A DNA stretch of 16,260 bases from Pseudomonadota bacterium. GTDB taxonomy: Bacteria; Pseudomonadota; Alphaproteobacteria; Rhodobacterales; Rhodobacteraceae. The translations under genes were made by a program, and so were the position numbers. Within the stretch, counting starts at the first letter, position 1; each line of letters opens with the position of its first letter. The stretch is taken from contig JAKAJW010000037.1 in the NCBI GenBank assembly GCA_021813645.1, positions 1-16,260 of the forward strand. Direction: 5' to 3'. The notes under the pieces were generated by a model. The model worked only from the letters and a program-made list of their open reading frames with translations. It was not told the origin of the DNA and did not search any database. This document shows, in pieces, positions 1 to 5,284 of the stretch.

Positions 1-786
1 CATATCGGCGTCGGGCATGATGATCATGTGGTTCTTGGCGCCGCCAAAGCATTGAACGCGCTTGCCGTTCGAGCAGCCGCGGCCATAGATGTATTCCGCG
101 ATCGGGGTCGAGCCGACGAAGCCGATCGCCTGGATCTCGGGGTTGTCGAGGATGGCGTCGACTGCCTCCTTGTCGCCGTTGACGACCTGCAGGATGCCGT
201 CCGGCAGGCCCGCCTCCTGCAACAGCTCGGCCAGCATCAGCGGCACCGAAGGGTCGCGCTCGGACGGCTTCAGGATGAAGGCGTTGCCGGCCGAGAGCGC
301 CGGCCCCATCTTCCACATCGGGATCATCGCCGGGAAGTTGAACGGGGTGATGCCGGCCACGACGCCCAGCGGCTGGCGCATCGAATACATGTCGATCCCG
401 GGGCCGGCGCTGTCTGTAAACTCGCCCTTAAGCAGATGCGGCGCACCAATGCAGAACTCGATCACTTCGAGGCCGCGCTGCACATCGCCCTTGGCGTCGG
501 GAAAGGTCTTGCCATGTTCCGAGGAAAGCGCCTCGGCCAGCTTGTCCATGTCGCGGTTCAGCAGCCGCACGAATTCCATCATCACCCGGGCGCGCCGCTG
601 CGGGTTCACCGCGCCCCATTTCGGCTGCGCCGCGGCGGCGGCGGCCACGGCGGCGTCCAGCTCCGCCTTGGCGGCCAGCGGCACCTTGGACTGGACCTCG
701 CCCGTCGCCGGGTTAAACACATCGGCGAAGCGGCCAGACTGGCCCTTCACATGCTTGCCGTTGATCCAGTGGCTGAGTTCCTTCAT
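1..786 (-). CDS. mmsA: Methylmalonate-semialdehyde dehydrogenase (CoA-acylating), N-terminal 262 residues, cut by window edge
   Basis: Reading the minus strand from ATG at 786 gives an uninterrupted 262-residue frame to the left edge. The family converts methylmalonate semialdehyde or malonate semialdehyde plus CoA and NAD+ to propionyl-CoA or acetyl-CoA, in valine, beta-alanine or inositol breakdown in the cytosol. Visible marks are the aldehyde dehydrogenase core GITPFNFPAMIP with the oxyanion Asn150, KPSE at 173-176 (NAD binding), GFVGSTPIA at 222-230, and FGGAKNH at 247-253. In hydrolytic aldehyde dehydrogenases that last stretch carries a catalytic Glu (ELGGK); its absence is typical of the CoA-acylating branch. 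The catalytic Cys lies off the window. GGAGGAG six bases before the ATG fixes the start. Full members are about 500 residues, so roughly half is here. It is divergent from a LysR gene, its probable regulator. The valine versus inositol role cannot be told. Confidence 0.93.
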   Translation of the reverse strand, partial: MKELSHWINGKHVKGQSGRFADVFNPATGEVQSKVPLAAKAELDAAVAAAAAAQPKWGAVNPQRRARVMMEFVRLLNRDMDKLAEALSSEHGKTFPDAKGDVQRGLEVIEFCIGAPHLLKGEFTDSAGPGIDMYSMRQPLGVVAGITPFNFPAMIPMWKMGPALSAGNAFILKPSERDPSVPLMLAELLQEAGLPDGILQVVNGDKEAVDAILDNPEIQAIGFVGSTPIAEYIYGRGCSNGKRVQCFGGAKNHMIIMPDADM

Positions 787-888
787 CGCAATCTCCTCCA
801 ATTCGGTTTGCGGCACCATAGGCTTGCGTTCTTGCCGGGAAAAGCGACAAGTTCCCAAGAAGGTTTTGCAAATCTGCAAAGGTAGATC
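787..888. promoter_or_regulatory. Divergent mmsA/lysR control region with candidate operator repeats
   Basis: This 102-bp divergent spacer must hold both promoters. GGGAA (837-841) and TTCCC (852-856) form an inverted repeat with a 10-base spacer, flanked by CTTG (831-834) and CAAG-like bases. TGCAAA occurs twice at 867-872 and 875-880, the first copy lying inside the palindrome TTTGCAAA (865-872). The second copy runs into the ribosome binding site of the LysR gene, so a protein bound there would block that gene, as in LysR autoregulation. No clear -35/-10 pair was recognised. The operator reading is inference from position and symmetry. Confidence 0.35.
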
Positions 889-1782
889 ATGCCGGACTGG
901 GACGATTTGCGTATCTTCCTGGCGGTAGCCAGGGCGGAAAGCCTCTCCGGCGCCGGCCGCGCGCTGAAGATCGATCCGGCCACCGTGGGCCGCCGCGTGG
1001 CCCGGCTGGAGGAGGATCTTGGCGCCCGGCTCTTCGCCAAGTCGCCGCAAGGCTACGCACTGACCGAAGAGGGGCGGCGGCTGCTCGATCATGCCGTCCA
1101 TGCCGAACAGGCGGTGGCGGGCGCGCTGGAGGAGATGCGTGGCGCGCCCGGGCAGCTTTCGGGTCAGATCCGGATCGGCGCGCCGGATGGCTGCGCGACC
1201 TTCGTCCTGCCGCAGGTGGTGGCGGAGATTTGCGACCAAAACCCGGGGCTTGAAGTGCAGATCGTGGCGCTGCCGCGGGTTTTCAATCTGTCCAAGCGCG
1301 AGGCCGACATGGCGATCGCCGTCTCCCGCCCCGAGGCCGGGCGGCTGACCGTCCAGAAGATCACCGACTACCATCTGCATCTGGCGGCCAGCCGTACCTA
1401 TCTGGCCCGTCATTCGCCGATCCTGGCGCCGGCCGACCTCAAGCACCACCGCTTCGTCGGCTATATCGCCGACATGATCTTCGACAAGGAACTCGACTAT
1501 CTCGGCGAAGTGGGAGCCGGCGAGCTGGCGCTGGCGTCGAATTCGGTGACGGTGCAGCTCAACTGGGTGCGCAGCGGTGCGGGGGTGGCGGTGATGCATG
1601 ATTTCGCGCTCGCCGCCGCGCCCGAGGTGGTGCGGGTGTTGCCCGAGAAGATCGCCCTGACCCGGTCCTTCTACCTGATCCGCCATGCCGACGACCGGCG
1701 GGTGGAACGCTTGAACCGTTTCGCCGACCTGCTGGCCCAGGGGGTGCGGCGCGAAGTAACCCGTCTCGAAAGCCTGACTTGA
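889..1782 (+). CDS. LysR-family transcriptional regulator, divergent from mmsA
   Basis: A 297-residue LysR-type regulator of normal family length. The N-terminal winged helix-turn-helix spans about residues 4-63 (DLRIFLAVARAESLSGAGRAL, then a recognition helix ending in VGRRVARLEEDLGARLF). A substrate-binding-like effector domain follows from about residue 90 (GQIRIGAPDGCATFVLPQVV). ATG at 889 has AAAGG six bases upstream. The gene starts 102 bp from mmsA on the opposite strand, the usual layout of a LysR regulator and its target, so control of the dehydrogenase is the simplest guess. The effector is unknown. The 57-bp gap to the CBS protein could allow co-transcription, but a TTGACA overlapping the stop codon may be a separate promoter element. 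Confidence 0.88.
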   Translation: MPDWDDLRIFLAVARAESLSGAGRALKIDPATVGRRVARLEEDLGARLFAKSPQGYALTEEGRRLLDHAVHAEQAVAGALEEMRGAPGQLSGQIRIGAPDGCATFVLPQVVAEICDQNPGLEVQIVALPRVFNLSKREADMAIAVSRPEAGRLTVQKITDYHLHLAASRTYLARHSPILAPADLKHHRFVGYIADMIFDKELDYLGEVGAGELALASNSVTVQLNWVRSGAGVAVMHDFALAAAPEVVRVLPEKIALTRSFYLIRHADDRRVERLNRFADLLAQGVRREVTRLESLT

Positions 1783-1784
1783 CA
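1779..1784 (+). promoter_or_regulatory. Possible -35 element (TTGACA) before the CBS-domain gene
   Basis: A perfect TTGACA overlaps the LysR stop codon, 56 bases before the CBS gene start. No good -10 hexamer is found 16-18 bases downstream (bases around 1801-1807 read GGACCCT). Alphaproteobacterial promoters often have a weak -10, so it is recorded, but chance is a real alternative. Confidence 0.22.
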
Positions 1785-1839
1785 GAACCGTGATCGAGGC
1801 GGACCCTGATGAAACCACCTTTGGAGGAGGAGGGCAGGC

Positions 1840-2274
1840 ATGATTGTCCAGCAAATTCTAAAGGAAAAGCCCGAGGGCAGTGTAGTCACGGTGCCCCCCG
1901 GCAGCACGGTGGCCGAGGCGGTGGAGGTGCTCTCGGCACGCCGCATCGGCGCCGTGGTCGTGTCGCCTGACGGCCGCCGTGTGACCGGTATCCTGTCCGA
2001 GCGCGACGTGATGCGTGAACTCGGCCGCCGCGGGACCGCCTGTCTGGCCGACCCGGTCGAGAAGCTGATGACGGCCGCCATCGTCGGCTGCGACGGGCAG
2101 GACAGCGTCGAAAGCATCATGCAGCGAATGACCGACGGACGTTTCCGCCACATGCCGGTGATGCAGGGGGCCGAGATGGTCGGCCTGATCTCGATCGGCG
2201 ATGTGGTCAAGGCACGGCTGTCGGAGCTGGCCATGGAAAAGGATGCGCTGGAAGGAATGATCAAGGGGTTCTAG
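1840..2274 (+). CDS. Two-CBS-domain protein
   Basis: A 144-residue protein made almost entirely of a tandem CBS (Bateman) pair, about residues 1-65 and 75-137. The first repeat shows STVAEAVEVLSARRIGAVVV followed by GILSERDVMREL; the second shows HMPVMQGAEMVGLISIGDVV. Such modules bind adenosine nucleotides or S-adenosylmethionine and act as energy or redox sensors, alone or with a partner. No catalytic or DNA-binding domain is attached, so the partner is unknown. The start has a very strong GGAGGAGGAG about 8 bases upstream. It precedes coaD by 75 bp on the same strand; a nucleotide-sensing role next to a CoA synthesis gene is suggestive but unproven. Stand-alone CBS pairs of this size are common in alphaproteobacteria. 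Confidence 0.85.
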   Translation: MIVQQILKEKPEGSVVTVPPGSTVAEAVEVLSARRIGAVVVSPDGRRVTGILSERDVMRELGRRGTACLADPVEKLMTAAIVGCDGQDSVESIMQRMTDGRFRHMPVMQGAEMVGLISIGDVVKARLSELAMEKDALEGMIKGF

Positions 2275-2295
2275 CCCGGTCGTGCGCCCAGGGGG

Positions 2296-2311
2296 GCTTG
2301 CATTGCGGCGC
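2296..2311 (+). repeat. 16-nt motif upstream of coaD, identical copy upstream of the yfdX-like gene
   Basis: GCTTGCATTGCGGCGC lies 38 bases before the coaD start. The same 16 bases, in the same orientation relative to the gene, occur on the minus strand at 3725-3740 before the yfdX-like gene. Part of it (TTGCGGC, 2303-2309) also pairs with GCCGCAA at 2327-2333, which could make a hairpin or an operator dyad in the coaD leader. It may be a promoter or regulator site; no convincing -10 follows at a fixed distance in both copies. Confidence 0.45.
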
Positions 2312-2349
2312 CCAATGTCGTTGCGTGCCGCAAACGGCGGGGGACCTCT

Positions 2350-2841
2350 ATGCGCATCGGACTTTATCCCGGCACCTTCGATCCGGTGACGATCGGGCAT
2401 CTCGACATCATCGAGCGGGCGACGGTTCTGGTCGACCGGCTGGTGATCGGCGTGGCGATCAACCGCGACAAGGGGCCGTTATTCTCGCTTGAGGAGCGGG
2501 TGGCGATGATCGAGGCGGAATGCGCCAAGCTTTCCGCCAAGACCGGAGTGGAGATCTGCGCCCATCCGTTCGAGAATTTGCTGATCGACTGTGCCCGCGA
2601 CGTCGGCGCGCAGATCATCATTCGCGGCCTGCGGGCGGTGGCGGATTTCGAATATGAGTTCCAGATGGTCGGCATGAACCGCGCGCTCGACGCCGGGATC
2701 GAGACGGTCTTCCTGATGGCCGAGGCCCGCCACCAGGCGATTGCCTCCAAGCTGGTCAAGGAAATCGCCCGGCTCGGCGGCGACGTGTCGAAATTCGTCA
2801 GCCCGGCGGTGAAAGAGGCGCTGATCGCGCGGTTCGGCTGA
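2350..2841 (+). CDS. coaD: Phosphopantetheine adenylyltransferase
   Basis: A 163-residue cytosolic enzyme that transfers AMP from ATP to 4'-phosphopantetheine, giving dephospho-CoA, the fourth step of CoA synthesis. The N-terminus MRIGLYPGTFDPVTIGHLDI carries the nucleotidyltransferase (T/H)xGH signature with catalytic His17. RGLRAVADFEYEFQM, in the middle, binds phosphopantetheine. EARHQAIASKLVKEIA, near the C-terminus, corresponds to the family ISSxLVKE motif. Length is typical. GGGGGA lies six bases before the ATG. The 75 bp between the CBS gene and coaD hold the 16-nt motif and a short dyad, so coaD may have its own promoter. A strong hairpin follows the stop codon. Confidence 0.96.
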   Translation: MRIGLYPGTFDPVTIGHLDIIERATVLVDRLVIGVAINRDKGPLFSLEERVAMIEAECAKLSAKTGVEICAHPFENLLIDCARDVGAQIIIRGLRAVADFEYEFQMVGMNRALDAGIETVFLMAEARHQAIASKLVKEIARLGGDVSKFVSPAVKEALIARFG

Positions 2842-2847
2842 GCGGAA

Positions 2848-2873
2848 CGGCCGGCCCCGTCCGGGACCGGCCG
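2848..2873 (+). terminator. Hairpin after coaD, probable terminator
   Basis: CGGCCGGCCCCG (2848-2859) and CGGGACCGGCCG (2862-2873) pair with one mismatch, giving an 11-12 bp GC stem with a tight loop six bases after the coaD stop. There is no T-run, so it would be an L-shaped or Rho-assisted terminator or a 3' end stabiliser. Confidence 0.5.
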
Positions 2874-2886
2874 CCCGCCGCACCCA

Positions 2887-2927
2887 GGCCGCCGCGCGCT
2901 GGGGGTCCGAGAGATGGCGCGGCGGCC
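2887..2927. terminator. Perfect 11-bp inverted repeat between convergent coaD and yfdX-like genes
   Basis: GGCCGCCGCGC (2887-2897) and GCGCGGCGGCC (2917-2927) are exact reverse complements around a 19-base loop. The repeat sits 18 bp beyond the yfdX-like stop and 46 bp beyond the coaD stop, where a bidirectional terminator would be expected. No T-run flanks it. Confidence 0.45.
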
Positions 2928-2944
2928 GGCCGCGGTCTTTGGGC

Positions 2945-3607
2945 TCAGCTCTGGACAGGCAAAGAGTTGAGCCCGAAGGAATTCAGCACGACGCCGTCCT
3001 CGACCTTCTTCAGCGCCAGATTGGCCTGGTAGAATTTGCCCTGGCCGATCAGCTGCGCGGCGCTGGTCAGATCGGCCACGCTGGGGGTGGTGGGCACCAT
3101 CGCGGCTGAGACCTGCACGCCGATGTTGGCCAGCCGGAGCACCTCGACGGCAGCCTTGGTCTCGCCCTTGGCCATATGGCCGTTGGCCTCGGCGATCTTC
3201 GCGGTCTGGTCGGGTGTCGGTACGAAGCCATCGGCCAGGCTGACGGAGACATCGATTGGAATATAGGACGGGCCGGCCTTCTGGTTCGGCAAGGTGACGG
3301 CAAGGCCGTGGTCTTTGGCGACGGCGGTGTCCATCTCATGCAGTGCCGCCTTGGTCAGCTTGTCGGCCTGCGCGGTGTTGCCGTTGAAAATCGCGAGCCG
3401 GGCCGCGCGAACGTCGCGCAAAGCGGTCAGCGCCGCGTCTGAGGTCTTGATCAAGGCCTGCGATTGCGAGGGCGCGGCCTGGCTGCTGGCGCTTGGCAGT
3501 GGGCTGGGCGGCATCGGCTCGGGCGCGGTGCCGGCCAGCGCGGCGAGTGGCGCGGCGGCGGTCGCGCCGGCAAGGAGCAAGGCGGTGATCTTGGCTGCGG
3601 GCTTCAT
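2945..3607 (-). CDS. YfdX-family secreted protein
   Basis: A 220-residue protein with a clear Sec signal peptide: KITALLLAGATAAAPLAALA with an ALA cleavage site after residue 25, then a Pro/Ser-rich linker (about 26-50). Residues 51-205 resemble the YfdX family: ALTALRDVRAARLAIFNGNT, then YIPIDVSVSLADGF, ANGHMAKGETKAAVEVLRLA and GKFYQANLALKKVEDGVV. Enterobacterial YfdX belongs to the EvgA acid/drug-resistance regulon and has been reported to act as a chaperone-like periplasmic protein; its role here is unknown. ATG at 3607 is preceded by GGAGG seven bases away. The frame stays open to 4069, but that extension would swallow the signal peptide and cross the gap terminator, so the internal start is preferred. 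It is transcribed alone, convergent with coaD and downstream of gap on the same strand. Confidence 0.78.
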   Translation of the reverse strand: MKPAAKITALLLAGATAAAPLAALAGTAPEPMPPSPLPSASSQAAPSQSQALIKTSDAALTALRDVRAARLAIFNGNTAQADKLTKAALHEMDTAVAKDHGLAVTLPNQKAGPSYIPIDVSVSLADGFVPTPDQTAKIAEANGHMAKGETKAAVEVLRLANIGVQVSAAMVPTTPSVADLTSAAQLIGQGKFYQANLALKKVEDGVVLNSFGLNSLPVQS

Positions 3608-3724
3608 GGGTCTGCCTCCGATGGCCGGCCGGGGCCGGCGGTGTCGTTGGTCCATCCCTCGCGGGGGCGGCGTGCCGATATGCTTCGGCTGGCCGTCGCG
3701 CCTGTTTGCCAGATCGAATGGGTC

Positions 3725-3740
3725 GCGCCGCAATGCAAGC
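3725..3740 (-). repeat. 16-nt motif upstream of the yfdX-like gene, identical to the coaD copy
   Basis: On the minus strand this reads GCTTGCATTGCGGCGC, exactly as at 2296-2311 plus, 117 bases before the yfdX-like start. The match stops on both sides, so this is a short site and not a longer duplication. It may be a shared promoter element or regulator site. On base composition a chance match of this length somewhere in the window is not negligible; the shared upstream position and orientation are what make it notable. Confidence 0.4.
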
Positions 3741-3971
3741 GTGGCTCGAGCGGTGGTGAAGCGGGGCGATCCGCGGTGAGGCGCCCGCCGGCCGTGGGAC
3801 CGGCGGGCATGGATCCGGCGGCGCCTGTCGTGGCCCAACGTCCTGTGCCTACGGGGAAAGCGGTCTGGGTGGAGAGATCGGGAGATCGGTTGCGCGCCGC
3901 GCCTGCCATGCCCCCGTAGGTCGTTCCGCTGGCCGGAGGGACCCGTCAGATCGGCAGGGAAACTGTGGTTG

Positions 3972-3993
3972 GGGGGAACCCGAAGGTTCCCCC
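3972..3993 (-). terminator. Terminator after gap, 9-bp stem with UUCG loop
   Basis: On the minus strand GGGGGAACC, loop TTCG, GGTTCCCCC forms a perfect 9-bp stem capped by the very stable UUCG tetraloop, 8 bases after the gap stop codon. No U-run follows, so termination may need Rho, or the hairpin may protect the 3' end of the mRNA. Confidence 0.72.
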
Positions 3994-4001
3994 TCGCGGG
4001 G

Positions 4002-5003
4002 TCAGAGAAGCTTGCCCATCGCGACGGCCGTATCGGCCATGCGGTTGGAGAAGCCCCATTCGTTGTCATACCAGCTCAGCACGCGCACCATGTTGCCGCC
4101 GGTGACCTTGGTCTGGTCGGTGGCGAAGATCGACGAATGCGGGTCGTGATTGAAGTCGGAGCTGACCAGTTGGTCTTCGGTGACGCCGAGAATGCCCTTC
4201 AGCGGGCCGTTCGCGGCGGCGCGGACGGCTTCGTTCACCTCGTCCTTCGTCACGGCGCGCGGGGCCTCGAAAACGAAATCGATCACCGAGACGTTCGGCG
4301 TCGGCACCCGGATCGAAACGCCGTCGAGCTTGCCGTGCAGTTCCGGCAGCACCAGGCCGAGCGCCTTGGCAGCACCGGTCGACGTGGGGATCATCGACAG
4401 CGCCGCGGCGCGGGCGCGGTAGAGGTCCTTGTGCAGCGTGTCGAGCGTCGGCTGGTCGCCGGTGTAACTGTGCACGGTGGTCATGAAGCCCTTCACGATC
4501 CCGAAGGCGTCGTTCATCACCTTCGCCACGGGGGCGAGGCAGTTCGTGGTGCAGGAGCCGTTCGACACGACGATATCGTTCTTGGTCAGCGTTTTGTCGT
4601 TCACGCCGTAAACGATGGTCTTGTCCGCCCCGTCGCCTGGCGCCGAGATCAGCACCCGTTTGGCGCCGGTGGCGAGATGCGGCTGCACCTTGTCTTTGGC
4701 GGTGAAGATGCCGGTGCATTCCATGATGATGTCGACATCGCCCCAGGGCAGCTCGGCCGGGTTGCGGATCGCGGTCACCTTCATCGGGCCGCGGCCGACG
4801 TCGATCGTATCGGCGGTGGTAGTCACCGTGTGCGGGAAGCGGCCATGCACGCTGTCGTAGCGCAGCAGATGGGCGTTGGTCTCGACCGGGCCGAGGTCGT
4901 TGATGGCCACGACCTCGATATCGGTGCGGCCGGATTCGATGATTGCGCGCAGCACGTTGCGGCCGATGCGGCCGAAGCCATTGATGGCAACCTTCACAGT
5001 CAT
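4002..5003 (-). CDS. gap: Glyceraldehyde-3-phosphate dehydrogenase, type I
   Basis: A 333-residue cytosolic enzyme that oxidises glyceraldehyde-3-phosphate to 1,3-bisphosphoglycerate with NAD(P) and phosphate, in glycolysis or gluconeogenesis. The N-terminal Rossmann motif is INGFGRIGRNVLRA (8-21). The catalytic signature SNGSCTTNCLAPVAK has the nucleophile Cys151, and His178 in TTVHSYTGDQ is the base. The C-terminus has WYDNEWGFSNRM. ATG at 5003 is chosen because AGGA sits seven bases upstream; the in-frame GTG at 5009 would be only one base from it. It is the last gene of a tkt-small protein-gap run and is followed by a UUCG hairpin. A hairpin at 5030-5049 precedes its ribosome binding site. 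Coenzyme preference cannot be settled by eye. Confidence 0.97.
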   Translation of the reverse strand: MTVKVAINGFGRIGRNVLRAIIESGRTDIEVVAINDLGPVETNAHLLRYDSVHGRFPHTVTTTADTIDVGRGPMKVTAIRNPAELPWGDVDIIMECTGIFTAKDKVQPHLATGAKRVLISAPGDGADKTIVYGVNDKTLTKNDIVVSNGSCTTNCLAPVAKVMNDAFGIVKGFMTTVHSYTGDQPTLDTLHKDLYRARAAALSMIPTSTGAAKALGLVLPELHGKLDGVSIRVPTPNVSVIDFVFEAPRAVTKDEVNEAVRAAANGPLKGILGVTEDQLVSSDFNHDPHSSIFATDQTKVTGGNMVRVLSWYDNEWGFSNRMADTAVAMGKLL

Positions 5004-5029
5004 GGTCACGTCCTTTCTCTTGTTACGGG

Positions 5030-5049
5030 TCCCGGGGGAGGGCCCGGGA
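5030..5049 (-). other. Hairpin in the leader of gap
   Basis: TCCCGGG (5030-5036) and CCCGGGA (5043-5049) are perfect 7-bp arms around six bases, between the small membrane protein and gap, 13 bases before the gap AGGA. It could be a weak terminator, an RNase barrier or an attenuator that sets gap levels apart from tkt. A smaller CCGGC/GCCGG stem (5071-5084) lies closer to the small gene. Confidence 0.4.
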
Positions 5050-5089
5050 AGCTCACGTCGGTCGTTCGATCCGGCGGTTGCCGGGCGGC

Positions 5090-5233
5090 CTAGTTCCAGA
5101 ATTCAAGGAAATCAACGAAACTTAAGAGCTTTTGGCCAAGGAATACCAGTATCGCAGAGCCGTTCACGGCGTAGTCGATCCCAAGTCCCGCCAGGATGAG
5201 GACGGCGATGACAAGAAAGATGCGATCGCTCAC
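5090..5233 (-). CDS. Small single-pass membrane protein between tkt and gap
   Basis: Reading the minus strand from GTG at 5233 gives 47 residues: SDRIFLVIAVLILAGLGI, then DYAVNGSAILVFLGQKLL and a hydrophobic/aromatic tail ending LEFWN. The first third is a clear transmembrane helix of about 18 residues; the rest is amphipathic with a Lys in the middle. I recall similar tiny proteins of about 47 residues ending in a WR/WN-like motif next to gap in Rhodobacteraceae, with no known function. An in-frame ATG at 5251 would add six residues (MDRTPT), but it sits three bases after a 10-bp hairpin and has no ribosome binding site. GTG is therefore preferred, though its own binding site is also weak. 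It lies 51 bp after tkt and 86 bp before gap, so it is probably co-transcribed with both. Confidence 0.62.
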   Translation of the reverse strand: MSDRIFLVIAVLILAGLGIDYAVNGSAILVFLGQKLLSFVDFLEFWN

Positions 5234-5254
5234 GGTCGGCGTCCGGTCCATCGG

Positions 5255-5277
5255 GGCCGGGCGTGGGACGCCCGGCC
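5255..5277 (-). terminator. Perfect 10-bp hairpin after tkt
   Basis: On the minus strand GGCCGGGCGT, loop CCC, ACGCCCGGCC is a perfect 10-bp stem seven bases after the tkt stop. It has no U-run. Because the small protein gene and gap follow on the same strand, it may be a partial terminator or a 3' stabiliser of the tkt message and not a full stop. Confidence 0.5.
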
Positions 5278-5284
5278 GGAAGGG

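Larger units (their letters stand above)
3608..4001. other. 394-bp intergenic region between gap and the yfdX-like gene
   Basis: No convincing gene was found. It holds, in minus-strand order, the gap terminator hairpin (3972-3993), an inverted repeat GCCCGCCGG/CCGGCGGGC (3783-3791 with 3800-3808, 8-base loop), the 16-nt motif shared with coaD (3725-3740), and the yfdX ribosome binding site. Short open frames here lack ribosome binding sites and recognisable protein character. The yfdX-like promoter must lie here, but no strong -35/-10 pair was seen. Confidence 0.6.

Noticed and set aside
1..786. Possible pseudogene at the left edge, since no complete reading frame is found there
   Set aside because: The minus-strand frame from 786 is uninterrupted with intact motifs; it is simply cut by the window edge.
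3715..3745. Heat-shock (RpoH) promoter for the yfdX-like gene based on CTTGCA and CCCATT
   Set aside because: The spacing is 11 bases, shorter than the usual 13-14, and the coaD copy of the motif does not keep the same -10 distance.
3608..4069. N-terminal extension of the yfdX-like frame up to 4069
   Set aside because: It would bury the signal peptide, cross the gap terminator and overlap the gap 3' end. The internal ATG at 3607 has a good GGAGG.
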